DNA of 64,000 nucleotides from an uncultured Aquimarina sp. (GTDB lineage Bacteria; Bacteroidota; Bacteroidia; Flavobacteriales; Flavobacteriaceae): NCBI GenBank assembly GCA_947489685.1, contig CANLEM010000003.1, positions 785,283 to 849,282 of the forward strand, read 5' to 3'. Shown piece by piece: positions 28,466 to 36,629 of this stretch (position 1 is its first letter; each line of letters starts with the position of its first letter). The notes under the pieces were generated by a model. It saw only the letters and a program-made list of their open reading frames with translations, ran no database searches and was not told where the DNA came from. The position numbers and the translations under genes were made by a program.

Positions 28466-29593
28466 GTGAAACACCCTAAGCACATCACTTTAAAACATTT
28501 ATTGATTCGTAATCAAAAGATGATCGGTATGCAATTTCGCCAGGATAAAGTTTTACAAGCCTTGGTAAAAGAGCTCCCAGATGCACGTTGGAGTGAAAAA
28601 TTTGGAATGGCCTATATCCCCAACACCAAAGAACATCTAGATATGATTTTCAAATTATTTAAAGGGGTTGCATGGATTAATTGCAATTTCTTTTATAAAA
28701 ATCAGGTCGTAAATAGAGAAAAACAAAATATTGATGTGCAATGGTTTAGAAATCGAAAACATCACACCTCTTATCGTTCTTGCCCTGAAGCATATTTACA
28801 AAAACTTGAACTTAAAAGATATTCTAACAGTACCGTAAAAAACTATGTATTGGCTTTTGAAGCATTTATTAATTATTATCCTAAGTGTGAGGTTATGGAT
28901 CTGAATGAAAATGATGTTAGATCTTACTTACAACATTTAATTCAAGAACATAAATCCAACTCTACAATAAACCTGGCAATCAATGCTATTAAGTTTTATT
29001 ATGAAATTGTTTTAGAAATGCCCAATCGCTTTTATAGTATAGAGCGTCCCAGAAAACAAGAAACTCTTCCGAAGGTAATTAGTAAAGCCGAAATTTTACA
29101 AATGATCGAGTGTACTAATAACATAAAACACCGATGTATAATAGGGTTATTATATTCTTCGGGATTAAGACGAAGCGAATTGCAACATTTAAAAATCGAA
29201 GATATTGACAGTAACCGAATGGTAATCAAAGTTATAAATGGAAAAGGCGGAAAAACCCGGTTAACATTATTATCCACTACTGTTTTACAAGATTTACGTA
29301 AGTATTATAAAGAATATAAGCCTGTGCATTATCTATTTGAAGGACATAAAAGGGCGCAATACTCATCTGGAAGTATCGTAAAAGTGGTATCTAAGGCGGC
29401 TAGTAAAGCAGGAATAAAAGTAAAAGTAAGTCCGCATATGTTGCGTCATAGTTTTGCAACACATTTATTAGAAAATGGTACGGATCTAAGATATATACAA
29501 CGATTATTGGGTCATAACTCTACCAAAACCACAGAAATCTATACTCATGTTGCAACCAATGTGTTTAGCACCATCAAAAACCCTTTGGACTAA
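28466..29593 (+). CDS. Xer-like tyrosine recombinase heading a cassette array
   Basis: This 375-residue site-specific recombinase has a complete catalytic set: R235 (SSGLRRSE), K260 (NGKGGKTR), H324/R327 (SPHMLRHSFATHLL), H350 (LLGH) and nucleophile Y359 (EIYTHV). A SAM-like core-binding domain spans about 105-195. An extra N-terminal domain of about 100 residues carries MQFRQDKVLQ and FKGVAWI. K260 to H324 is only 64 residues, so the insertion typical of integron IntI proteins is absent. Start is GTG; the ATG at 28520 would cut the N-terminal domain. The first cassette core lies 44 bp after its stop, suggesting it serves the array. It could instead be an unrelated Xer-type gene. Confidence 0.9.
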   Translation: MKHPKHITLKHLLIRNQKMIGMQFRQDKVLQALVKELPDARWSEKFGMAYIPNTKEHLDMIFKLFKGVAWINCNFFYKNQVVNREKQNIDVQWFRNRKHHTSYRSCPEAYLQKLELKRYSNSTVKNYVLAFEAFINYYPKCEVMDLNENDVRSYLQHLIQEHKSNSTINLAINAIKFYYEIVLEMPNRFYSIERPRKQETLPKVISKAEILQMIECTNNIKHRCIIGLLYSSGLRRSELQHLKIEDIDSNRMVIKVINGKGGKTRLTLLSTTVLQDLRKYYKEYKPVHYLFEGHKRAQYSSGSIVKVVSKAASKAGIKVKVSPHMLRHSFATHLLENGTDLRYIQRLLGHNSTKTTEIYTHVATNVFSTIKNPLD

Positions 29594-29644
29594 CATTCAC
29601 ATAATTAAAATATATGTACTTTTACACATACACAATTGTTACCA
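29591..29644 (+). other. Candidate attI-like insertion site
   Basis: The core GTTACCA (29638-29644) follows the recombinase gene and begins the first cassette. With flanks, TTGTTACCAG is the exact reverse complement of CTGGTAACAA at the end of that cassette (10/10). The preceding 45 bp do not form the hairpin of the downstream attC sites, as expected for an attI-type site rather than an attC. Confidence 0.55.
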
Positions 29645-29659
29645 GTAATTGGAAAAATC

Positions 29660-30463
29660 TTGAAAAGCATAATTTTATTCGGAATAGTAATTAGCATTTT
29701 ATCCTGTAATGTTTCAGGCAATAAAAGCGAACAAAAAAATAACGACGAAATGTTCGGATTGTTTAAGAAAAAAGCTGAAAAGAAAACGGAGATACTATCG
29801 CATGCAGATTATAACATTATTTTTGAAAATCAAATTGTAGAAGATACACCAATTGAATTACTTAAAATTGGAAATCTTAAAATCCCAAGCGGAAGAATAG
29901 TTGTTTGCGATCCTCTAGTTTATTCAGATACTCCTCCCCTTTCAAGAACTGTAAAACCTGGAGAATATCCAATTAAGATCTACATAGCAAAAACCAAAAG
30001 TTCTGGAAATCGATATGCTATAGCAAAATTGGAATTTAGTGAAGAGAAAGCCGAAAAATGGGTAATGGCTCTAAGAGATATAGATGATATTACCGAATTA
30101 ACTGACGACAATGATTATTTTGGGTTTCCCGTGGATGCAGGATTGGGAGGATTCTACGATTATGAATCCGGAATTGAATATCAAAAATTCGAAAAAGATT
30201 TTATGAATCAAAATCCTGATGGTAATATTTATGACGACTTTTTTGCAGCGGAATTCAAAAAAAATGCTGTTGACCAAGATGATCCAAATGATATTGGCGA
30301 TTGGATAAATTTTCAACTTCCGAATTCGGAACTAAACATAACGATGTTTCATTCTGGTTATGGAGATGGATTGTACCCAGCATATTGGGGAATAAATAAA
30401 AATGGAAAAATAGTATCATTGGTAATTGACTTTCTGGTGTTACTTCTTCCTGAAGATGAATAA
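29660..30463 (+). CDS. DUF4241 domain lipoprotein (cassette 1)
   Basis: No ATG is available near the 5' end. The TTG at 29660 opens a lipoprotein signal (MKSIILFGIVISILSC) and gives 267 residues; the track's TTG at 29636 would lie inside the recombination core. The mature protein matches the DUF4241 pattern: GNLKIPSGRIVVCDPL, VKPGEYPIKIY, FPVDAGLGGFYD and a C-terminal MFHSGYGDGLYPAYWG. The function is unknown. It fills cassette 1 and stops 8 nt before the attC-like site. Confidence 0.8.
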   Translation: MKSIILFGIVISILSCNVSGNKSEQKNNDEMFGLFKKKAEKKTEILSHADYNIIFENQIVEDTPIELLKIGNLKIPSGRIVVCDPLVYSDTPPLSRTVKPGEYPIKIYIAKTKSSGNRYAIAKLEFSEEKAEKWVMALRDIDDITELTDDNDYFGFPVDAGLGGFYDYESGIEYQKFEKDFMNQNPDGNIYDDFFAAEFKKNAVDQDDPNDIGDWINFQLPNSELNITMFHSGYGDGLYPAYWGINKNGKIVSLVIDFLVLLLPEDE

Positions 30464-30471
30464 AAAACAAC

Positions 30472-30537
30472 TGGTAACAAGGTGTATAAATTCATAGTGG
30501 CTAAAAGCCACAACGATTCATACACGCAACGTTATCG
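30472..30537 (+). other. attC-like site 1 (66 bp)
   Basis: R'' TGGTAAC pairs with GTTACCA at the start of cassette 1. Internal arms GTGTAT/ATACAC and GTGGCT/AGCCAC form a hairpin with a short loop. It ends with GTTATCG (30531-30537), the start of cassette 2. Confidence 0.82.
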
Positions 30538-30879
30538 CCACATTGTTGGAGTCTGAAAAATAGAACGAAAGCAACGAACGGTTAACCATCCAATGACCTG
30601 AGTATTTTTGTGATGGTTAATGTCAAATCGAAGAAAAAGCGATAAGAAAAACCAAAATTGAGGAGGTTTCCGCAAGTAAAACGTGCTAAAAAATCGCTTT
30701 TTTGGCTGATCAGCGACGGACGAAAAAAAGTTCAGGTTCATTTGGTATGGTCTGTTCCCTACTCGATGATTGCAAGGTGATCGCGAGAAGAAAAAATAAA
30801 GTTGACGGAATAATTATGCAAGTAATATCACCTTGCTTGTCATATTTGCTAAGGTTAGTGACCGAAAAAAATAAACGCA
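30538..30879 (+). ncRNA. Non-coding cassette 2 body (family copy A)
   Basis: This 342-bp body has no ORF conserved with its homologues at 34282-34555 and 36289-36629. It closely matches the 36289 copy along its length. Both copies keep a 10-bp stem AAAAAGCGAT/ATCGCTTTTT (here 30634-30643 with 30693-30702), followed by more Ts. A structured RNA or regulatory element is inferred; transcription is not shown. Track ORFs here run through the attC site or are not shared between copies. Confidence 0.4.
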
Positions 30880-31049
30880 CGATAACACGATATATGTGCC
30901 ATAGCAGCAAAGTAATCAATCGAAAGGTTGTTGTATATTTGGTAAGGCACAATGCTTGCAGAAAGTAAAAGTTAGCAACCAATGCGCAGAAAAACCGAAA
31001 AGTAAGGTAACATTTTGCCCTGCTACAACACATATATAAAACGTTACAA
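30880..31049 (+). other. attC-like site 2 (170 bp, family A)
   Basis: R'' CGATAAC is the exact complement of GTTATCG at the start of cassette 2. Outer arms ATATATGTG/CACATATAT and TAGCAG/CTGCTA pair across a long interior. It ends in GTTACAA (31043-31049). Closely related to the sites at 33751 and 36630. Confidence 0.85.
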
Positions 31050-31084
31050 GCAATTAATCAAAAAAATACTTGTAAATAAAAATT

Positions 31085-33223
31085 ATGAAACTTCTGAAAT
31101 TAGTCTTTTTAACAACACTTCTTCTATTGATCAGCTGTTCGAAAGAAGATTTGATAGTAGGTGAAGAAAATTATTCAAAAAATTCAACAGATTCTAGTAA
31201 TAGCTGTTCGTCTGCGGATTATCATATAACTTCAAATGATAGCAAGAATACCTTTTATACTGCCTTGAATAACATTCAAAATTTAAGAGATAATGGAGAC
31301 AATTCAACAAAAACCATATGTATTGAAAATGATGTTGTTATAGAATTTAATAAGGATGACAGGCCCCTATCTGAATGGTATTTCTTTAAAGTCCCTTCAA
31401 ATGTCATAATTAAAGGTAACGGTGCTATTTTTAAAAGCCAACAAGGTGCTTACAACATAATTTTTGCTTTGATTACGGAAAGTAATATAACAATTGACGG
31501 TATAGTTTTTAAAAATATTACAGAACACAACTACCCCCTTCAGATAGGTATTAAAATACTTGGTGACTCCAGTCAAATTATAAATAATGTTACAATAAAG
31601 AATTGTGATATTTCTGGAAATAACAGAGCGGCAATAGATATTTTTTTCGCAAAAAATGTTTTTGTGGAAAATAATTACATTCATCATAATTTTGGTACTT
31701 GTGATACCGAAGAATGTAGAACAGGTGGCTTAGGGTATGGAATAAGTGTAGCAAATGGAAGTACTGTACAGGCATTAAACAATCATTTTTTATATAATAG
31801 ACATGCTATAGCTTCTTCTAATAAAACAGAAAATTCACATTACATTGCTCGAGGCAATACTGTTTTGCAAGAATATAATAATGATCCTATAATAAGAAAT
31901 TATAGCGAAAAGGAAACCTTATTGAACAATCTAAGTTCTATTCACCATTTTGACGCACATGGTTCGGGTATTAACGGAGAAGGAGGGTCTACAGGAACAT
32001 TTGTAATAGAAGAGAATGTTTTTTATAATAATAGAAGTTTTGCCTCAAACAATAATAAAATTATTTCTATAAGAGGAATTCCAAGGGAATGCTCATATGT
32101 TAGAAATAATATTTTTCCAAATGGAAGTGGATTTGATAACTTGAAACAATCATCTGGAGATATTTCATTGATAATTTCAAATTGTTCCGATGATCAATTC
32201 AAAAACATTATTGTAGAAGGAAATATGGCAAATAATGGACCCTTTCCTAGTCTAACTAAAAATTTAATCGTTCTTAAAGAAAATGGAGACTTAATTAATT
32301 ACCCCATGCTTAATGACTTAAAAGGAAACGGAATTCTTGTTGGAAATGGTTTTTCTCAGGCCAATTATTCTGACTATTTAGTTGGTGATTGGACAGGAAA
32401 TGGAACATCAGATTTGATCGTTAGAAATACTCAAGGAGAATTACGGGCACTTAAATTCAACGGAAGTACTTTTTACGGACAAACCATTAACGGTGTAAGT
32501 TTTCCAGTTGTTGCAAACGGTTTTTCTCAGACCAACTATTCTGACTATTTAGTTGGTGATTGGACAGGAAATGGAACATCAGATTTGATAGTCAGAAATA
32601 CTCAAGGAGAATTGCGTGCACTTAAATTCAACGGAAGCACTTTTTACGGACAAACCATTAACGGTGTAAGTTTTCCAGTTGTTGCAAACGGTTTTTCTCA
32701 GACCAACTATTCTGACTATTTAGTTGGTAATTGGACAGGGAATGGAACATCCGATTTGATCGTTAGAAATACTCAAGGGGAATTGCGGGCACTTAAATTC
32801 AACGGAAGTACTTTTTATGGACAGACAATTAATGGAGAAAGCTTTCCCAAAGTTGCTCACGGAATTGACGAATCGTATTCTAAGTTTCTTGTAGCGGATT
32901 GGACAAATGATAATATTAGCGATTTGCTTATGATAAATCTAAGTGGTGATATTTTTATCAACAAATTTAATGGAGTTACTTTTTACGCTCAGACAATTGG
33001 CGGAAAGTCAAACCCGGTCAAAGTTTTTGATGGGAGTTTATACAAAGATTATTACATTGGAGAGTTCACAGGAGATCAATATCCAGATTTATTGGTAATT
33101 GATAATTCTAATGATGTATTCTTATTAAAATATAATCCGTCCTCAGCTGAATTTGAAACACCAAACTTAATTACAACTAATTTTGAATATTCAAAAATTT
33201 TAATTGGTGATTGGAATAATTAA
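31085..33223 (+). CDS. Beta-helix lipoprotein with tandem FG-GAP-like repeats (cassette 3)
   Basis: This 712-residue protein has a lipobox signal (TTLLLLISC). A right-handed parallel beta-helix domain (about 80-400; NNVTIKNCDISGNN, NNYIHHNFG) is followed by propeller-like FG-GAP/VCBS repeats (about 420-710). Three 57-residue units (YLVGDWTGNGTSDLIVRN) are nearly identical and two more are diverged. It is probably a surface polysaccharide- or ligand-binding protein, or a lyase-like enzyme; no catalytic residues could be assigned. It occupies cassette 3 alone and is unusually large for a cassette gene. Confidence 0.82.
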   Translation: MKLLKLVFLTTLLLLISCSKEDLIVGEENYSKNSTDSSNSCSSADYHITSNDSKNTFYTALNNIQNLRDNGDNSTKTICIENDVVIEFNKDDRPLSEWYFFKVPSNVIIKGNGAIFKSQQGAYNIIFALITESNITIDGIVFKNITEHNYPLQIGIKILGDSSQIINNVTIKNCDISGNNRAAIDIFFAKNVFVENNYIHHNFGTCDTEECRTGGLGYGISVANGSTVQALNNHFLYNRHAIASSNKTENSHYIARGNTVLQEYNNDPIIRNYSEKETLLNNLSSIHHFDAHGSGINGEGGSTGTFVIEENVFYNNRSFASNNNKIISIRGIPRECSYVRNNIFPNGSGFDNLKQSSGDISLIISNCSDDQFKNIIVEGNMANNGPFPSLTKNLIVLKENGDLINYPMLNDLKGNGILVGNGFSQANYSDYLVGDWTGNGTSDLIVRNTQGELRALKFNGSTFYGQTINGVSFPVVANGFSQTNYSDYLVGDWTGNGTSDLIVRNTQGELRALKFNGSTFYGQTINGVSFPVVANGFSQTNYSDYLVGNWTGNGTSDLIVRNTQGELRALKFNGSTFYGQTINGESFPKVAHGIDESYSKFLVADWTNDNISDLLMINLSGDIFINKFNGVTFYAQTIGGKSNPVKVFDGSLYKDYYIGEFTGDQYPDLLVIDNSNDVFLLKYNPSSAEFETPNLITTNFEYSKILIGDWNN
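32348..32860 (+). repeat. Three tandem 171-bp coding repeats
   Basis: The units begin at 32348, 32519 and 32690 with exact 171-bp (57-codon) spacing and near-identical DNA, including synonymous sites. This points to recent duplication inside the FG-GAP-like region of the cassette 3 protein. Confidence 0.9.
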
Positions 33224-33230
33224 AAAAAGC

Positions 33231-33299
33231 TTGTAACATTATATAACAAAACATAGTTGCCCTTGGGGACAACAACGTTTGTTATATTTACCGTTAGCA
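33231..33299 (+). other. attC-like site 3 (69 bp)
   Basis: R'' TTGTAAC matches the cassette 3 start GTTACAA exactly; with flanks, GCTTGTAAC/GTTACAAGC is 9/9. Arms ATATAACAAA/TTTGTTATAT (10 bp) and a GTTGCCC-like inner stem form the hairpin. It ends in GTTAGCA. Confidence 0.85.
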
Positions 33300-33315
33300 T
33301 TAATAAACAAAAAAT

Positions 33316-33750
33316 ATGTCCTTTGATTGGCCACATCATCCGTTATATGATAAGCTATCTGAAAAAGCATCTTTACTTTTACCTAAATTAGGTTTTGAAA
33401 AGATTAATTCCGAGAGCGGACAAACTCTATTTGTATCTAAAGAAAAAATATTAATCACAATTCAGCACGGCGGATATGATATGCCGTATATCTATATTGG
33501 CAACAAAAAGAACAAAAAATTATTGAGCCCTAGTCATATTTTGGAGTATTATTTGAACGAGTCAACCCCAATTTTCAGAAAGTATAATAAATTGAAATCT
33601 TTCTATGATTTTGAATTCGAATATGACCTCCTAAAAGAATACTCTGATGAGATTTTAAATATTCTCAAGTTCCCTAAGCCATACTTAGAATGGAAAAAAA
33701 ACGCAGATTACGAAGCAACAATGGAATTAATAAAAAGTCAAAATAACTAA
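33316..33750 (+). CDS. Hypothetical protein (cassette 4)
   Basis: This 144-residue soluble acidic protein opens MSFDWPHHPLYDKLSEKA. It has a central strand region TLFVSKEKILITIQHGGYDMPYIYIG, followed by a helical C-terminus. No family was recognised. The compact size and pattern recall immunity-type proteins, but this is only an impression. The start lies 22 bp inside cassette 4 and the stop codon touches the attC-like R'' sequence. Confidence 0.7.
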   Translation: MSFDWPHHPLYDKLSEKASLLLPKLGFEKINSESGQTLFVSKEKILITIQHGGYDMPYIYIGNKKNKKLLSPSHILEYYLNESTPIFRKYNKLKSFYDFEFEYDLLKEYSDEILNILKFPKPYLEWKKNADYEATMELIKSQNN

Positions 33751-33921
33751 TGCTAACACCATATATGTGATCATAGCAGCTAAGTAATCAATCAAATGGT
33801 TGTTGTATTTTTGGTTAAGCGCAATACTTGCAAAAAGTAAAAGTTAGCAACCAATGCGCAGAAAAATCAATAAACAAGGTAACATTTTACTCTGCTACGA
33901 CACATATATTAAACGTTGTGC
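33751..33921 (+). other. attC-like site 4 (171 bp, family A)
   Basis: TAATGCTAAC is the exact complement of GTTAGCATTA at the cassette 4 start (10/10). Outer arms CATATATGTG/CACATATAT pair, and the inside is closely similar to sites 2 and 9. A TATTTTTG box inside fits the -7 consensus TAnnTTTG. It ends in GTTGTGC. Confidence 0.87.
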
Positions 33922-34149
33922 ACAAGTGCTCACTCGAGCTAAAAAAAGTGTATATTAAATGTAAAAAAAACACTCAGCTCCTTTCTGATTTCACTCAATC
34001 CCCAAACGGATTTAAAACGCACTCAGCCTTTTTAATCGGATATTACTCTTGCTTTTATACGCTGATTTTACTCAACCGTGTTTTCTGATTTCTCTCTTTA
34101 TTGCGCAAAAAAACGGATTATAAAACTTTTAAAACATAAAATAACCTGT
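33922..34149 (+). other. Non-coding cassette 5 body
   Basis: This 228-bp cassette interior is unrelated to the cassette 2/6/9 family. The only track ORF here starts inside attC-like site 4, so it is not credible as a cassette gene. The + strand is pyrimidine-rich with ACTCA-type short repeats. Its role is unknown. Confidence 0.45.
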
Positions 34150-34281
34150 GCACAACAATATGTATAGAAAATGCTTATTTTAGTGCTCAACCAATGGCTA
34201 ATGCGTGTTTGCTTGCGTCTGATTTTCCTTCGGAAAATCCTCGCACACAAAACCGCACATTCCATACATCAACCGTTATGC
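34150..34281 (+). other. attC-like site 5 (132 bp)
   Basis: TGTGCACAAC equals the complement of GTTGTGCACA at the cassette 5 start (10/10). Arms ATGTAT/ATACAT enclose an inner hairpin GATTTTCC/GGAAAATC. It ends in GTTATGC. Confidence 0.82.
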
Positions 34282-34555
34282 ACAAGCTAGTGGAATCTGA
34301 AAAGCAGGACGAATAATCGGACGGGCTAAAAATCAAAGACCTGAGTGTTTTTGCAAAGGGTTTTGCTGATACAAAGTTTCCCACTGATCAGCATCTGACG
34401 GAATAAAGGTCATCCCAATTTTGTGATGGTAATCGCTAAACCCAAAGTCGCAAAGCGATCGCGGGATTTAAAAAAGCATAACGCAAATAGTTCGCAAGCA
34501 ATCATCACTTTGCTTTGGCAACTTTGCAAAGTAACGGCTGAATAAAAAAGCCAGT
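34282..34555 (+). ncRNA. Non-coding cassette 6 body (diverged family copy)
   Basis: This 274-bp body is a diverged homologue of cassettes 2 and 9. It shares the opening GGAATCTGAAAAG, a central CCTGAGTGTTTTTG block, CTGATCA, and a closing CTTTGC...GGCTGAATAAAAAA. It has no convincing ORF; the - strand track ORF 34187-34384 runs into attC-like site 5 and is not shared. An RNA role is inference. Confidence 0.35.
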
Positions 34556-34687
34556 GCATAACAAGATGTATAATTCATAGCGGCGGAAATTCCTAACGGA
34601 ATTTCACGCGCGTTTACTAACTTTGAGCTAGTGCGGAATATTTGTTTTAGATTATCCCGCTACGAAATCATACATTAACCGTTATCT
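34556..34687 (+). other. attC-like site 6 (132 bp)
   Basis: GTGCATAAC is the exact complement of GTTATGCAC at the cassette 6 start (9/9). Stems ATGTAT/ATACAT, TAGCGG/CCGCTA and inner GAAATTCC/GGAATTTC are visible. It ends in GTTATCT. Confidence 0.85.
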
Positions 34688-34699
34688 TCAATTACATAA

Positions 34700-35437
34700 A
34701 TGAGCGAACATTACGAACACGACAAACAAATTACGACCAATATCCTCAAAGACATTGAAGAACGTAGAGTACATATTGCTTTTGTGGAAAGTGATGGATA
34801 TTGTCCGAGGTTCGGATATTCAATTGGACTTTATAAGGAATTCAATCACCCTGAATTGATAATAATTGGACTTGACCCTGAATCAACTGGAGCTCTTATA
34901 AATAATGCAAAGGACGAAATTGAAAAAGGAACTAGGTTTATTGAAGGAGTTAATTATATGGATTTTCTTGTCGAACTTCCTGTTCAGTTTGTTAATGTAG
35001 AGAAAGAACATTATCCCGATTATTTAGGCTATGCAAGTTGGTACAATGACAATTCAGTAGATTTTCCAACGCTTCAAATAGCTTGGCCCGATAGAGAAGG
35101 TAAATTTCCTTGGGAACAGGAATTCAATCAAAATTTTAAATTCAAACAGCCATTACTGGATAGAAATACAGAATTTAAGTTTCTTGAAGAACGAAATCTT
35201 GGAGTATTTACAACTTCTGAGGTTTTAAATGGAGAGCCTATAAGATTTGTTTATCATAACGAAGATGGAGATTGGCAATTCCACTCTAAGCAAGAACCCA
35301 ATCTAGATGATGCAAAAATAGTATGCCTAGAGGAGCTTGTAAAAAAAGACCCTACCCTAAACGAAATTTATTATCTGAATTACGGAGAATCTGCGGAGAG
35401 AAACTCAATTGGAGAAAAATGGAATATATTTGAATAA
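34700..35437 (+). CDS. DUF4262 domain protein (cassette 7)
   Basis: This 245-residue soluble protein has an N-terminal DUF4262 pattern: FVESDGYCPRFGYSIGL, HPELIIIGL and LGYASWYNDN, spanning about 1-140. A C-terminal domain (about 160-245) contains GVFTTSEVLNGEPI and HNEDGDWQFHS, similar to small proteins of the DUF2185 type. The biochemical function is unknown. The ATG lies 18 bp into the cassette. Confidence 0.85.
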   Translation: MSEHYEHDKQITTNILKDIEERRVHIAFVESDGYCPRFGYSIGLYKEFNHPELIIIGLDPESTGALINNAKDEIEKGTRFIEGVNYMDFLVELPVQFVNVEKEHYPDYLGYASWYNDNSVDFPTLQIAWPDREGKFPWEQEFNQNFKFKQPLLDRNTEFKFLEERNLGVFTTSEVLNGEPIRFVYHNEDGDWQFHSKQEPNLDDAKIVCLEELVKKDPTLNEIYYLNYGESAERNSIGEKWNIFE

Positions 35438-35446
35438 GAAAAAAGA

Positions 35447-35514
35447 AGATAACAATTTGTATAGTTCATTTGCTTCCTTCGGGAAGCAAACGCACCATAC
35501 AAGAGACGTTATGC
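35447..35514 (+). other. attC-like site 7 (68 bp)
   Basis: GAAGATAAC is the exact complement of GTTATCTTC at the cassette 7 start (9/9). This is the clearest hairpin: TTGTAT/ATACAA outer stem, unpaired middle, TTTGCTTCC/GGAAGCAAA inner stem with a TTCG loop. It ends in GTTATGC. Confidence 0.9.
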
Positions 35515-35538
35515 ACAAGTTGAGAAAAACTCTTTCTA

Positions 35539-36099
35539 ATGAATATCGATAAAAAAATAGTTCAAAAATTAATCGAAGAAGTTTTAGGTTCTGAATTTAT
35601 GATTAATGGAATTCATGATTCCAGCAAATATATTTTTGTTGATTGGAAACATAAAAAATATGATGCTGATGATGAAAGAGGACATCGTATTGGAGTTGGA
35701 CCTGTAGCGTATAATAAACTGACAAAAGAATATAAACTTCTTGGTAGTGGAGAAATGATTCACGGAGATTATATGGATTATTTAAATGAAGGAGTTGAGG
35801 AACATGATGATGAAATCCCAAGCTTAGAACAAATAAAAGCTGGAATTTTACGACGACAGTATGTAAATAGTGAGGATATAGGATATTTAGGATATATATT
35901 GGAACAAGAACTAGGCTCATTAAAATTTTATTCTACTTGGGTTAACGAATTAAAAGACGAGCCTCACGAAGTAATCAATACTGACAATAAAGAAGCAGTT
36001 AAACGACTTATTAATTTCTGGAATGAAATTGGTTTTGAATATCGAAAAAAATCAGAATCGGAATTAATCATTTGGAAAGAAAAAAAACCTAGTGCATAA
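35539..36099 (+). CDS. Imm35/YrhB-like hypothetical protein (cassette 8)
   Basis: This 186-residue protein contains GVGPVAYNKLTKEYKLLGSGEMIHGDY (about 54-80), resembling the short strand-turn motif of YrhB/Imm35-type immunity domains. A helical region follows, ending with a second small domain (NTDNKEAVKRLINFW) that looks like a ribosomal L7/L12- or Imm-type module. No toxin gene is adjacent. The assignment is tentative. The TAA stop lies inside the R'' sequence GCATAAC of the following attC-like site. Confidence 0.65.
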   Translation: MNIDKKIVQKLIEEVLGSEFMINGIHDSSKYIFVDWKHKKYDADDERGHRIGVGPVAYNKLTKEYKLLGSGEMIHGDYMDYLNEGVEEHDDEIPSLEQIKAGILRRQYVNSEDIGYLGYILEQELGSLKFYSTWVNELKDEPHEVINTDNKEAVKRLINFWNEIGFEYRKKSESELIIWKEKKPSA

Positions 36100-36288
36100 C
36101 ACTATATATAGCAAATAGGGCGATTAGTGTTTAATCGAAATGTTGTTGTCTATTTGCAAAGTCGCCAAATCTTTTGATTTGGTGTTCAATGAGAAAAATT
36201 AAAACAAAATACAAAAGATTTGGCTTGTGGCTAATCCGAAAGTAATTGCATATTTTCTGCCCAACTTGCCATATATTTAACGTTATCG
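36094..36288 (+). other. attC-like site 8 (195 bp)
   Basis: GTGCATAAC complements GTTATGCAC at the cassette 8 start (9/9). Outer ATATATAGCAA/GC-CATATAT arms are imperfect, and an inner long stem CCAAATCTTTTG/CAAAAGATTTGG is strong. It ends in GTTATCG. Confidence 0.82.
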
Positions 36289-36629
36289 CCACATTTTGGA
36301 ATCTGAAAAGTAGAACGAAAGCAACGAACGGTTAACCACCCAATGATCTGAGTATTTTTGTGATGGTTAGTGTATAATCGAGGAAAAAGCGATAAAAAAA
36401 CCAAAATTGAGGAGGATTACGGAGTAGTAACGTGCTAAAAAATCGCTTTTTTGGCTGATCACCATCGGAATAAAAAAAAGTTCAGGCTAATTTGGTAACA
36501 CCTGTCTCCTAACAGATGATTGCAAGGTGATCGCGAGAAAAGAAAAATAAAGTTGACTGAGTAATTACGCAAGTAATATCACCTTGCTTGGCTTGTTTGC
36601 TAAGGTTAGAGACTGAAAAAATAAACGCA
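36289..36629 (+). ncRNA. Non-coding cassette 9 body (family copy B)
   Basis: This 341-bp body is near-identical in layout to cassette 2, with many point differences and small indels spread throughout. The stem AAAAAGCGAT/ATCGCTTTTT is kept (36384-36393 with 36442-36451), as is AATTGAGGAGG between its arms. No reading frame is shared between copies. It is inferred to act as RNA or DNA, not as a protein-coding gene. Confidence 0.4.

Noticed and set aside
28466-29593. Calling the recombinase a true IntI
   Set aside because: The IntI-specific insertion between the Lys and His-x-x-Arg motifs is missing and the gene is oriented toward the cassettes, so only an integron-like role is claimed.
30702-30968. 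Track ORFs on both strands in cassette 2 (also 30532-30741, 30710-31033 and 36565-36774)
   Set aside because: They run through the attC-like hairpin or are not preserved in the homologous cassettes 6 and 9, so they are treated as chance frames.
33828-34088. 86-codon track ORF
   Set aside because: It starts inside attC-like site 4 and crosses into cassette 5; it cannot be a cassette gene and has no recognisable protein features.
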